From Sideroxydans sp. (GTDB taxonomy: Bacteria; Pseudomonadota; Gammaproteobacteria; Burkholderiales; Gallionellaceae), in NCBI GenBank assembly GCA_028710605.1, contig JAQTTU010000017.1, positions 1 through 40,240 on the forward strand: a stretch of 40,240 nucleotides of DNA, written 5' to 3'. Both the position numbers and the translations under genes were made by a program. Positions 1-8,372 of this stretch are shown piece by piece. Under the pieces are notes generated by a model that saw only the letters and a list, made by a program, of their open reading frames with translations, was not told the origin of the DNA and made no database searches. Each line of letters starts with the position of its first letter. The first letter of the stretch is position 1.

Positions 1-126
1 CAGCAAGAAATGGACGATGCCGATACGGGATTGGAAGGCCGCGCTAAACCGGTTTAATATCCAGTTTGAAGACAGGATGCCGCAGCAGTTTTGAAATTCC
101 GTTTACACAAAATTCAGGACACCCTC
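1..126 (+). mobile_element. IS256-family insertion sequence, right end (partial)
   Basis: The window opens inside an insertion sequence. Bases 2-94 encode the C-terminus of a mutator-type transposase, and a terminal-repeat-like segment (GTTTACACAAAATTCAGGAC, 101-120, continuing to about 126) follows its stop codon. This end sequence is typical of IS256-family inverted repeats. The integrase reading frame on the opposite strand is open up to this point and then meets a stop inside the IS end, so the element inserted into the integrase gene. The exact tip and the target duplication cannot be fixed because the other end lies outside the window. Confidence 0.8.
2..94 (+). CDS. IS256-family (mutator-type) transposase, C-terminal fragment
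   Basis: The frame starting at base 2 encodes 30 residues, including KKWTMPIRDWKAALNRF, and ends with TGA at 92-94. The stretch W-x-x-P-I-R-x-W-K-x-A-L-N-R-F is the characteristic last block of mutator/IS256 transposases. The DDE catalytic core lies upstream of the window. The stop is followed seven bases later by the terminal repeat, as expected for an intact element end. Nothing can be said about whether the rest of the transposase is functional. Confidence 0.82.
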   Translation, partial: SKKWTMPIRDWKAALNRFNIQFEDRMPQQF

Positions 127-710
127 AAATCAAAACGGTCGGCCGCTTCGCAGAGGATTTGCCGTAGAGGTCCCATGATCTTGTTAATGCGGCGAGCAGA
201 CAAAGTTGATTCCTTACCCCGCGCCGTGACTTTGGCGAGTGCTGCGCGGAATGTAAGTACATCTGCCTTGGTGATCTGGCTGACCACCTTGTCTCCGAAT
301 TGAGGTTTGAGCAGTCTGTCCAGATCGGCACGGGTGCTGATCCGATGGGACTTGCGCCACTCCACTTCCTTTTCTGTGAACCAGGTCTCGGCGAAGTCGC
401 GGAACAGCGGCGTGTCGCCGCTGGCCGCTGGTGCTGTGACAGCCTGAACCACATTGGCCGCCACCGGATTCACCGCAAATGTGCCGTTCAATTCATCGAA
501 CTTCGCGACGTTCTTGCTCGACGGGAAGTATTTGCGGTAGTCGAAGGTGCTGGAAGCGATATCGGATTCAATGTGATCGATGACCTTTTGCACCCTTTTG
601 CGATTTGCTGCTGTATCTTCCAGCGCAGTCTGTTCTCGGCAGCGATGCCCTTTGAAATAGAAATCTATGAGCAGGCAATTTGTTCTTTTGCGAACTTGGA
701 TACTAGCCAT
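114..710 (-). pseudogene. Phage-type tyrosine integrase, N-terminal part, interrupted by the IS
   Basis: Start chosen at MASIQVRKR (710), because the family begins like this; an upstream in-frame start at 725 would add five residues. Residues about 1-65 form the arm-type DNA-binding domain (DUF3596 type), and about 95-195 the SAM-like core-binding domain (LFRDFAETWFTEKEVEW ... RRINKIMGPLRQIL). The reading frame then runs into the IS256 end and stops. The catalytic R...HxxR...Y domain is therefore missing here; it may continue on the far side of the IS, outside the window. The gene overlaps the excisionase-like gene by 8 bp, so the two are co-transcribed. It is almost certainly inactive as found, leaving the island unable to excise with its own enzyme. 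Confidence 0.85.
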
Positions 711-933
711 TGCACACCTCGCCATTTGCCATGGGAATACCCAGTGAACTGCCCGCCTTCTTCATATCGCGCTCGATCGCCTCCCATATATAGAGAATCT
801 TCCGCCCTCCGAATGGCCGGATGTAGTGAGTACCTTCAATGAGCACGCTGTCCTTCAGGCGTTCGCGAATGGTGCGTTGGTCATAGTGGATACGTTCTGA
901 CAAACCATCGGTTGTTAAATATGTTTGACTCAT
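703..933 (-). CDS. Excisionase-like small DNA-binding protein
   Basis: A 76-residue protein, MSQTYLTTDGLSERIHYDQR..., with the pattern of phage excisionases and MerR/winged-helix binders: a start resembling LTTDxLSERIHYDQRTIRERLKD (a helix-turn-helix that positions a DNA-recognition helix), followed by a wing-like segment around EGTHYIRPFGGRK. It lies directly upstream of the integrase in the same direction, with an 8-bp overlap, the usual place for a recombination directionality factor. A good ribosome-binding site (GGAG) lies ahead of the ATG. The exact family cannot be named from sequence alone; an alternative role is a small repressor. Confidence 0.65.
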   Translation of the reverse strand: MSQTYLTTDGLSERIHYDQRTIRERLKDSVLIEGTHYIRPFGGRKILYIWEAIERDMKKAGSSLGIPMANGEVCNG

Positions 934-1063
934 GATGAAGCTCCTTTATATGTTGGCAATCACTAATTACGTTTGCGTTCTATACATTCCGAACGTAAAT
1001 AGAGATTAACACATAAATCGTAAATTGCAAATAGTAATTAACAAATGATATTATCTGCGCACG
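934..1063. promoter_or_regulatory. Divergent promoter/operator region of the integrated element
   Basis: This AT-rich gap separates the leftward xis-int pair from the rightward repressor gene. It contains an inverted repeat TTACGTT (967-973) / AACGTAA (992-998) with a nested CGTTC (976-980) / GAACG (991-995), centred between the two start codons. A third related piece, ATCGTAAA, lies at about 1017-1024. Phage-type Cro/C1 switches are normally built this way, so these are candidate repressor operators. Binding is inferred, not shown. Confidence 0.5.
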
Positions 1064-1321
1064 ATGATAAGGTTTAGATTACAAGAATTAATTGCAGAGA
1101 AGCAGTTCAGAGAAGGGCAGAGGGTGACCCTTACCGAGCTGTCTGAAGTCACGGGTATCAATCGCGTAACGCTGTCAAAGATGGTGAATCATCGCGGCTA
1201 CAATACTGTGACCGACAATGTTGATCGGTTATGCAAATTCTTTAACTGCAAGGTCGGAGACCTCATGGAATATGTTGAAGAAGATAGCGAAGTGGATGTG
1301 AATCAGCCCAAAACCAAGTAG
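1064..1321 (+). CDS. Cro/C1-type (XRE family) repressor
   Basis: An 85-residue protein. Residues about 5-70 form a five-helix Cro/C1 domain: LQELIAEK, then VTLTELSEVTGINRVTLSKM (the helix-turn-helix, with recognition helix RVTLSKMVNHR), then VDRLCKFFNCKVGDLMEYV. The protein ends in a short acidic tail. This variant, with the helix 'TLTELSEVTGINRVTLSKM', is common in phage and plasmid regulators. It is divergent from the excisionase-integrase pair across a region with inverted repeats, so it probably controls them and itself. No strong ribosome-binding site precedes the ATG. The low GC content compared with the flanking chromosome supports an acquired origin. Confidence 0.8.
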   Translation: MIRFRLQELIAEKQFREGQRVTLTELSEVTGINRVTLSKMVNHRGYNTVTDNVDRLCKFFNCKVGDLMEYVEEDSEVDVNQPKTK

Positions 1322-1801
1322 TCGCAGATAGCTGTAATAGAATGTTGGAAACGACCTCACAGAAATACCTGCTTGAACGCCTCGCCATCCGCAATATTCA
1401 AAAACTTGGGAAAATATTTTCGTTAGTTACCATTATTGGCAGAGCATGCAGATATGCCTGCAAACCCAATGCCTGTCTGGTTATGAATGAAAATTATTGA
1501 GAGCAGTAGTCGGTAACCATCGAGGTGGCCGGCGAAAATTTCCGTTCAAACAACTACAGTCACAAGCAGCAGTATTCGAAAATGAAGCTAACGAAGTTTA
1601 TGAAAATATTTTTAGTCACCAAGTAGTCACCGTTTGGTCACCAAATAGTCACCAAACTCGATTTAGCTAAAAATCGCACCGTATAAACGCCCCGAAGAGA
1701 GGCTAAAATATTACTCGTAGATGCGATCGAAGTGTCGTTCAATGCCAATAAACACGTGGCTATTGAAGAATCGTGAGTGGAAAATTGAAGACCAATTTGA
1801 T
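1322..1801. other. Non-coding junction between the island and tRNA-Pro
   Basis: About 480 bases with no convincing gene. The only notable structure is the set of phased direct repeats at 1615-1653 (listed separately). A short open frame (about 1510-1620) has no start or homology that I recognise and may be a decayed gene. The 3' end of tRNA-Pro faces this segment, the usual geometry for an island integrated at a tRNA 3' end, so the attachment core should lie at or just below 1802. Confidence 0.5.
1615..1653 (+). repeat. Four GTCACC direct repeats phased at exactly 11 bp
   Basis: GTCACC starts at 1615, 1626, 1637 and 1648. Three of the four copies read TAGTCACC. The constant 11-bp step puts the copies on nearly the same face of the helix. 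They lie about 150 bp from the 3' end of tRNA-Pro, within the integrated element. Arm-type integrase sites and replication iterons are both made of short direct repeats; next to an attachment site, the first reading is more likely. Confidence 0.6.
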
Positions 1802-1878
<77 letters not shown>

Positions 1879-1908
1879 CTCATGCAGACCGGACGGTCTG
1901 TTGTGAAA

Positions 1909-2871
1909 CTAAAATTGCCGCGTCGCGGCAAAGTGTGCCAATTCTAACAGAGACTGTTTGTATTTAGAATCGGCAAGTGAGGCAATTGCAGCTTGTGCCG
2001 ATGCCGCTTCGTGCAAAGCTTGCTGGCGAGTGAAATCCAGCGCGCCCGTGTCGTGAATAATTTGCAACACCTCGGCAAATTTTTCCATGTCGCCCTGCTC
2101 GATGGCGCTGCGCACCACGGCTGTCTGCTCGCTGCTGCCGTGCTGCATGGCGTAGATCAGCGGCAGTGTCGGTTTGCCCTCGGCCAGATCGTCGCCCAGA
2201 TGTTTGCCGGTCTGCGCTTCGTCGGCGGAATAATCCAGCACATCGTCTATGAGTTGGAACGCGGTGCCCAGATGCATGCCATATTTCGCAACGGCTTCTT
2301 CGTCGGCGGCAGAGACCCTGCCGATGATTGCCCCCAGGCGCATCGCCGCTTCGAACAGCTTGGCGGTTTTGCAATGGATCACGCGCATGTAACTGGCGAT
2401 GTCCACATCGGCATCGTTGCAGTTGAGCAACTGCAACACTTCGCCTTCGGCGATGACGTTGGTCGCTTCGGCCAGAATTTGCATGACGCGCATCTCGCCC
2501 ACTTCGACCATCATCTGGAACGCGCGCGAATACAGGAAGTCGCCGACCAGCACGCTGGCGGCATTGCCGAACAGCGCGTTGGCGGTTTCGCGCCCGCGAC
2601 GCAGTTCGGATTCGTCCACCACGTCGTCGTGCAACAGCGTCGCGGTGTGGATGAATTCCACCACGGCGGCCAATTCGTGATGCTGTTTTCCGTTGTAGCC
2701 GAAAGCTTGCGCGGACAGCAACACCAGCGCGGGACGCAGCCGCTTGCCGCCGCTGTTGACGATGTATTCGCCGACCTGGTTGACCAGCGCCACTTCAGAA
2801 TGCAGGCGGGTGCGGATCACCGCATCTACCGCTGCCATATCATCCGCGATCAACTGTTTGAGATTGTCCAA
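1909..2871 (-). CDS. ispB: Octaprenyl diphosphate synthase (trans-polyprenyl synthase)
   Basis: Makes the long isoprenoid side chain of ubiquinone by adding isopentenyl diphosphate units to farnesyl diphosphate, in the cytosol. Both aspartate-rich motifs are present: LLHDDVVDESELRRG (first, about residues 80-95) and FQLIDDVLDY (second, about 207-216). GGKRLRP near residue 42 binds pyrophosphate. The length of 320 aa matches the family (about 323). The start is TTG at 2871, supported by a purine-rich AGGAAAGAG just upstream and by the family N-terminus (IAADMxAVDxVI). The usual neighbour rplU is not seen; instead a transporter lies upstream on the same strand. UbiC, UbiA and a UbiH-type hydroxylase elsewhere in the window act later in the same pathway. 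Confidence 0.95.
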   Translation of the reverse strand: MDNLKQLIADDMAAVDAVIRTRLHSEVALVNQVGEYIVNSGGKRLRPALVLLSAQAFGYNGKQHHELAAVVEFIHTATLLHDDVVDESELRRGRETANALFGNAASVLVGDFLYSRAFQMMVEVGEMRVMQILAEATNVIAEGEVLQLLNCNDADVDIASYMRVIHCKTAKLFEAAMRLGAIIGRVSAADEEAVAKYGMHLGTAFQLIDDVLDYSADEAQTGKHLGDDLAEGKPTLPLIYAMQHGSSEQTAVVRSAIEQGDMEKFAEVLQIIHDTGALDFTRQQALHEAASAQAAIASLADSKYKQSLLELAHFAATRQF

Positions 2872-2957
2872 GAACTCTTTCCTATTCTGAGTGAGTTAGT
2901 GCCGGCGCTTTTTGCGCTCATTTTTTGTAAACGGCGCGCATTGTCGCACAAAGCATA

Positions 2958-4241
2958 TTAGCTGATAACCTTACTCTGGCGGTGGAGATAAAGACCGATG
3001 AACACGCCGAGCGCGCTCAGTGTAACCACATAATGCGCGGGGGCGAGTTTATCCAGCGGAAGCAACAGGCTGACCAGCACCGGAGTCAGTCCGCCGAAAA
3101 TCGCGTAGGCCACGTTATAGGAAAACGACAGACCGGAGAAGCGCACCACGGGCGGGAAGGACATCACGGCGGCGCTGGGGATCACGCCGATTACGCCGAC
3201 GAAGAAGCCGCACAGTGCGTACAAGGCATAAATATTTTCCGGCGCGACAGCCATCTGCTGATAGAACAACCACGAGGTCGCGCCCAAGACCATGCAACCC
3301 AAGGCCAGTACGCGTCCCGCGCCGAATCTGTCCGACATGGCACCGAAAGCGACGCAGCCTAAGCTCAGAAATAATGTGGCGATGCTGTTGGCCTGCAAGG
3401 CGGTGGCGGCGGGGATGGCGAACAGTTTTTGCACCAGCGTCGGTGTCATCAGAATCATTACCACGATGGCGGCGGACAACAGCCAGGTCATCAGCATGGT
3501 GAGCACCACCGCCGGACGGTGTTCGCGCACCACGGTTTTCAACGGTAACTCATCCGCCAGTTGCTGGCGCGCCTGCATTTCCTTGAACACCGGGGTTTCG
3601 TGCAAATACTGGCGCAGCCATACCGACACCAGACCGAACACGCCACCGATGATGAACGGCACGCGCCAACCTTCCGCCAGCAATTCGGCGGGAGCGTAGG
3701 CGCGATTAACGGCGGTCGCCACCAGCGACCCCAACAGGATGCCGCCGGTCAGTCCGGCAGTCAGCGTGCCGCAGGCGAAACCGACATGGCGTTGCGGCAC
3801 GTGCTCGGCCACGAACACCCACGCGCCCGGCACTTCGCCGCCGATGGCCGCGCCCTGCAACACGCGCAAAGCCAGCAGCAACAGAGGTGCCCAGATGCCG
3901 ATGACAACATACGTCGGCAGCAAGCCGATCAGCAGTGTGGGCACGGCCATCAGCAGGATGCTCAGCATGAACATGCGTTTGCGCCCGAACAGATCGCCGA
4001 AGTGCGCCATGATGATGCCGCCCAGCGGGCGTGCCAGATAGCCTGCCGCGAAAATGCCGTAGGTCTGCACCAGCCGCAGCCAGTCTGGCATGTCGGGCGG
4101 GAAGAACAACTGCGAAATCGCGGCCGCGAAGAAAATGAAAATGATGAAGTCGTAAAACTCCAGCGCGCCGCCCAAGGCGGCCAGCGTCAGCGTGCGATAG
4201 TCATTGCGGTTTAATCCAGGCACGTTTCCCCCTGCGAACAT
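2958..4241 (-). CDS. MFS transporter of the metabolite:H+ symporter (ProP/ShiA-like) family
   Basis: A 427-aa inner-membrane protein with about 12 hydrophobic segments. Typical MHS signatures are present: an early ALEFYDFIIFIFFAA helix, AGYLARPLGGIIMAHFGDLFGRKR (about residues 67-90; the loop 2-3 motif DLFGRKR is the MFS signature) and RVLQGAAIGGEVPGAWVFVAEH (about 127-150). The family imports osmolytes or organic acids (proline, betaine, shikimate, citrate, ketoglutarate) with protons; the substrate is not evident here. The annotated ATG overlaps the upstream membrane-protein gene by 41 bp; a GTG at 4223 would reduce this to 23 bp. It is the last gene of a probable operon with the sialidase-like and membrane proteins, which suggests uptake of something released by that exported protein, but this is speculation. 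Confidence 0.85.
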   Translation of the reverse strand: MFAGGNVPGLNRNDYRTLTLAALGGALEFYDFIIFIFFAAAISQLFFPPDMPDWLRLVQTYGIFAAGYLARPLGGIIMAHFGDLFGRKRMFMLSILLMAVPTLLIGLLPTYVVIGIWAPLLLLALRVLQGAAIGGEVPGAWVFVAEHVPQRHVGFACGTLTAGLTGGILLGSLVATAVNRAYAPAELLAEGWRVPFIIGGVFGLVSVWLRQYLHETPVFKEMQARQQLADELPLKTVVREHRPAVVLTMLMTWLLSAAIVVMILMTPTLVQKLFAIPAATALQANSIATLFLSLGCVAFGAMSDRFGAGRVLALGCMVLGATSWLFYQQMAVAPENIYALYALCGFFVGVIGVIPSAAVMSFPPVVRFSGLSFSYNVAYAIFGGLTPVLVSLLLPLDKLAPAHYVVTLSALGVFIGLYLHRQSKVIS

Positions 4242-4815
4242 TGAGTAGTAATAATTTTATAGACATAAATAGCGCGTAGATCGCCAGCGGCGCATCAATC
4301 AAATAATCCCACAGATTGGAGGACTCGTACCAGCCCACCGTCCACGCCAGCAAGGCCAGCGCAATCGCCAGCGGCAACAGTTTCAAATTGCGGCGCAACG
4401 TCCAGAAAGCCAGCAGCGCCAGCATCATGATGAAACCGATGCCGCCGAACCCGGAACGATACGGGTCTGACATGCCGATGCCCAAAGCGAACGGATACAG
4501 CACCAACGCCAGCACGCCCAACAAAAACAGCAAGCCGTAGCGTTCGCGCGCATCCCATATTGCCTGCGCATCGGGGCGCAGCCGGGCGTAAAGCGCCGCA
4601 CCCAACAGCAGCACACTGCTGATGCTCAAATCGCCCACCATGCCGCGCAACCAGCCCGCGAGCGACAGGCCGGAAACGGGCAACATCACCGCGAAATAAA
4701 CCGCGACGGCCAGCAGTCTTTGCTTGGGCAAAGAGAAACGCGCGGACAAGCGCAACGCCAGCAGCATCCACACCAGCGCGAGGCCGGACAGTCCTGTCCA
4801 ATCAGTAAATAACAT
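4201..4815 (-). CDS. Polytopic membrane protein of unknown function
   Basis: A 204-aa, strongly hydrophobic protein with about six predicted membrane spans (for example LSGLALVWMLLALRLSA, LLAVAVYFAVMLPVSGLSL, ISSVLLLGAALYARL, LLFLLGVLALVLYPFAL, LALLAFWTLRRNLKLL-PLAIALALLAWTVGW) and a basic C-terminus. No catalytic motif is recognised. It has a clear ribosome-binding site (GAGGTGA). It lies between the sialidase-like gene and the MFS gene on the same strand, separated from the former by a 115-bp repeat. I recall similar small membrane proteins next to BNR-type exported proteins in Gallionella relatives, but could not check this. Confidence 0.75.
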   Translation of the reverse strand: MLFTDWTGLSGLALVWMLLALRLSARFSLPKQRLLAVAVYFAVMLPVSGLSLAGWLRGMVGDLSISSVLLLGAALYARLRPDAQAIWDARERYGLLFLLGVLALVLYPFALGIGMSDPYRSGFGGIGFIMMLALLAFWTLRRNLKLLPLAIALALLAWTVGWYESSNLWDYLIDAPLAIYALFMSIKLLLLNVRRGKRAWIKPQ

Positions 4816-4832
4816 CAGCTCACCTCAGACTT

Positions 4833-4947
4833 CGTCATTCCGGCGAAGGCCGGAATCCAGTTAATGAAATATCACCTTGCGCAGCAAGGACAAGTGCAAA
4901 AGCTTGTTGAATAAAACCGCTGGATTCCGGCCTTCGCCGGAATGACG
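4833..4947. repeat. 115-bp REPIN-like palindromic element, copy R1
   Basis: Perfect 28-bp inverted arms: 4833-4860 starts CGTCATTCCGGCGAAGGCCG, and 4920-4947 is its exact reverse complement. The inner 59 bp carry a short hairpin CCTTGC-GCA-GCAAGG followed by GACAA. Copies R2, R3 and R4 in this window share the arms and the inner hairpin. It fills most of the gap between the sialidase-like gene and the membrane-protein gene, and could act as a transcript-stabilising or attenuating hairpin between them. Confidence 0.9.
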
Positions 4948-4949
4948 GG

Positions 4950-6437
4950 TTATTTAATGCTTGCATCATGTCCTCCCAAGTGCTGCTGCAACCAGGCCTG
5001 ATCGAACACCAGATGCTTGATGAACGTGCGGTTCCAGGTGTAGGCCAGATGGACATCGCCGCTGCGCGTCTGGATCATGTAGGGATAGGAAAACTCGAAG
5101 ATGCAGCCGCCTTCCGCGCGCACCCGCACCTTGGCCGAATCCACATAGCCCGCCACTTGTTGCGCGTCGGCCTGGGCGAGTTTGGCATCGCTGTTGCGCG
5201 CCAGATCGCCCACCAGTCCCAGACACAAATTTTCGTCCAGCGACTGGCTGCGCAGCGCGCTCATATCCTCCAGTCGGCGCAACTCGCGCCAAGTGTTGCC
5301 GCCATCGCTGGACAGTTGCAAACTCAGCGTATCGCGCCGCTGCTCCTGATCGTTCAGCACCGCCAGCAGTTTGCCGTCGGGCAATACCAGCGCGGTCAAT
5401 GCCGCATCGGGATTTTTCAACTCGGTTTTTGCGGGTTTGCCCCAGCGTCTGCCGCCGTCCTCGGTGGCGATGCCGAGCACGCGATGCTCCTTGTCATTGC
5501 CCGCATAGCGCGTGAGCGCCAATGCCTGCTTCTCGTTGCGCACCAGCACCACCGGTTGCAGCGTGCCTTGCCCGCCCGCCGCCAGACGTTGTTTGTCGAT
5601 CACTGTGCCGTTGCGGTCGAGGCGCACTATTTCGGCGAATTTGGTGATGAACTCGTGATACACCGGCAAGCCCATGCTGCCGTCGGCATACAGGAATGGC
5701 GCGCCTTTTACCAGCGTGCTGATATTGAGGAAAGGCGAAGTGATCAGGCGGCGCGGCGCGCTCCAGCTCGCACCCTCGTCATTGGAAGTAATCAAAGTAA
5801 TGGAACTGCCCGCCCAGCCGCCCAGAGATACCGTGACATAAAACAGCCACAGCGAACCGTCCGCCGCGCGCGTCACCACCGGGTTGCCCACCTTGGCGAT
5901 ATATCGGTGCAGCCCGCGTTGCGTGCTGTCGCGTCCGGCCACGGTTTGCTCGGCACTCCATGTTTTGTGCGCAACATCGAACAGCGCGCTGTTGATGGTC
6001 ACGTCCGCCGCGCCCTCGCGGCTGCCGGAGAACCAGAACGCGCGCACGCAGCCACGACGCGGTGGGGCGGAGCCCTCTGGTGCGGGAGTGGCTGCGTTGC
6101 ACCTCCTCCCGCAATCGGCTGGCTTCGCCAGTAACGTGTCGGAGGTGCAGCCGTCTTTCAATTCGACCAGCGAAGCGGCGTGCGTCTGCACATGCAATTT
6201 GCTCGAAGCGAAGGAGGTGTCGAAACGCACCGCCGGAATTTTGGATTCATTTGCATGGCGCGAACGATGTCGGCCTTGTGCGGGCGGCAGCGGCTGCGCG
6301 GTCGCTGCGGCAGGCACGGCAACTGGCGGCGGCACAAGAAAACCGTAGGCCGCATGCAGGCCGGAAGCTTTGATCAGCGCCAGGGTAAAAGCGGCCAGCA
6401 CCAACCACGCCAAGGCCAGCTTTGTCTTTTTTTCCAT
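4950..6437 (-). CDS. Exported BNR-repeat (sialidase-like) protein
   Basis: A 495-aa protein. The start is ATG at 6437, with AAGGG upstream; the longer frame to 6443 would need TTG codons. Residues about 6-27 are a hydrophobic signal or anchor (LALAWLVLAAFTLALI), so the rest is probably periplasmic. Three Asp-box repeats (S/T-x-D-x-G-x-x-W) are visible: SNDEGASW (about residue 217), TEDGGRRW (about 324) and SSDGGNTW (about 376), the hallmark of six-bladed sialidase propellers. The early motif RAFWFSGSREGAADV matches the conserved 'LRAFWxxGSREG' block (Arg of the catalytic triad region). About 33 residues (95-130) just before this block are encoded by a palindromic repeat inserted in frame. The substrate is unknown; exo-sialidase activity is a family guess, not a given. 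Confidence 0.85.
   Translation of the reverse strand: MEKKTKLALAWLVLAAFTLALIKASGLHAAYGFLVPPPVAVPAAATAQPLPPAQGRHRSRHANESKIPAVRFDTSFASSKLHVQTHAASLVELKDGCTSDTLLAKPADCGRRCNAATPAPEGSAPPRRGCVRAFWFSGSREGAADVTINSALFDVAHKTWSAEQTVAGRDSTQRGLHRYIAKVGNPVVTRAADGSLWLFYVTVSLGGWAGSSITLITSNDEGASWSAPRRLITSPFLNISTLVKGAPFLYADGSMGLPVYHEFITKFAEIVRLDRNGTVIDKQRLAAGGQGTLQPVVLVRNEKQALALTRYAGNDKEHRVLGIATEDGGRRWGKPAKTELKNPDAALTALVLPDGKLLAVLNDQEQRRDTLSLQLSSDGGNTWRELRRLEDMSALRSQSLDENLCLGLVGDLARNSDAKLAQADAQQVAGYVDSAKVRVRAEGGCIFEFSYPYMIQTRSGDVHLAYTWNRTFIKHLVFDQAWLQQHLGGHDASIK
6048..6153. repeat. Palindromic repeat inserted in frame in the sialidase-like gene
   Basis: Two adjacent hairpins: GCAGCCAC (6048-6055) / GTGGCTGC (6088-6095), and TGCACCTCC (6098-6106) / GGAGGTGCA (6141-6149). 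GCAGCC also occurs directly at both ends (6048-6053 and 6148-6153). It contributes a Cys- and Pro-rich peptide between ELKDG and RAFW, where homologues, as I remember them, have only about two residues (DGxLRAFW). There is no stop codon in the translated frame. Confidence 0.7.
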
Positions 6438-6645
6438 CAACAATACCCTTGCAATAGTAGGTACAAAGAGATGCCGCGTATTCGCAACAACGCCGAATGC
6501 ACGGTGAGGGCGGCATTCGGCGCTTTGGGATTATCGGCGAATACACCCCGCCGGACAAGGCGAGCAACAACAACTGTTCGACTTCTGCGGCTTAGTGTAA
6601 ATTCGCCCCATCCAAGGCTGCGCCTTCATCCACAGCAAACAACCG
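6438..6645. promoter_or_regulatory. Divergent intergenic region with a 10-bp inverted repeat
   Basis: This 208-bp gap separates the leftward sialidase operon from the rightward kinase cluster, so it must hold both promoters. An inverted repeat CGCCGAATGC (6491-6500) / GCATTCGGCG (6513-6522) with a 12-bp spacer sits in the middle. It has no T-run on either side, so an operator or a repeat remnant is more likely than a terminator. I could not assign -35/-10 boxes with confidence. Confidence 0.4.
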
Positions 6646-7923
<1,278 letters not shown>

Positions 7924-7953
7924 AATGCCGCCCTCGACCCATAGGAGGACACC

Positions 7954-8340
7954 ATGTCCAATAAAATAATTATTCAAACTCCCGATGCACCCGCCGCCAT
8001 CGGCACATACTCGCAAGCGGTGCGCGTGGACAACACCGTCTATCTTTCCGGGCAGATCGGCCTCGACCCCATGTCCATGACCATGGTCGAAGGCATAGAA
8101 GCGCAAGTCAACCGCGTGTTCCAGAACCTGCGCGCGGTGGCTTCTGCGGCGGGCGGCAGTCTGGACGATGTGGTGAAGCTCAACATCTACCTGACCGACC
8201 TCACCCACTTCGCCCGCGTCAACGAAATCATGGCGACGTATTTCCACCAGCCCTATCCGGCCCGTGCCGCCGTCGGCGTGGCCACCTTGCCGCGCGGCGC
8301 GCTGGTGGAAGCGGACGGCGTACTCGTGTTGCAGGACTGA
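7954..8340 (+). CDS. ridA: RidA-family enamine/imine deaminase
   Basis: Members hydrolyse reactive 2-aminoacrylate and related enamines made by PLP enzymes such as threonine dehydratase, and are small cytosolic trimers. At 128 aa it has the normal length. Conserved residues are present: IGTYSQAV (the Tyr and Ser near residues 17-18), [46 protein letters not shown] (the catalytic Arg of PARAAV and the Glu near the C-terminus). An excellent ribosome-binding site (AGGAGG) lies ahead of the ATG. It is 30 bp after the first kinase and 32 bp before the second, so the three should be one transcript. Whether the kinases regulate it, or it simply sits between duplicated genes, is open. Confidence 0.95.
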   Translation: MSNKIIIQTPDAPAAIGTYSQAVRVDNTVYLSGQIGLDPMSMTMVEGIEAQVNRVFQNLRAVASAAGGSLDDVVKLNIYLTDLTHFARVNEIMATYFHQPYPARAAVGVATLPRGALVEADGVLVLQD

Positions 8341-8372
8341 ACATTCATCAAGGCAGCAGCAGAAACATTTCC

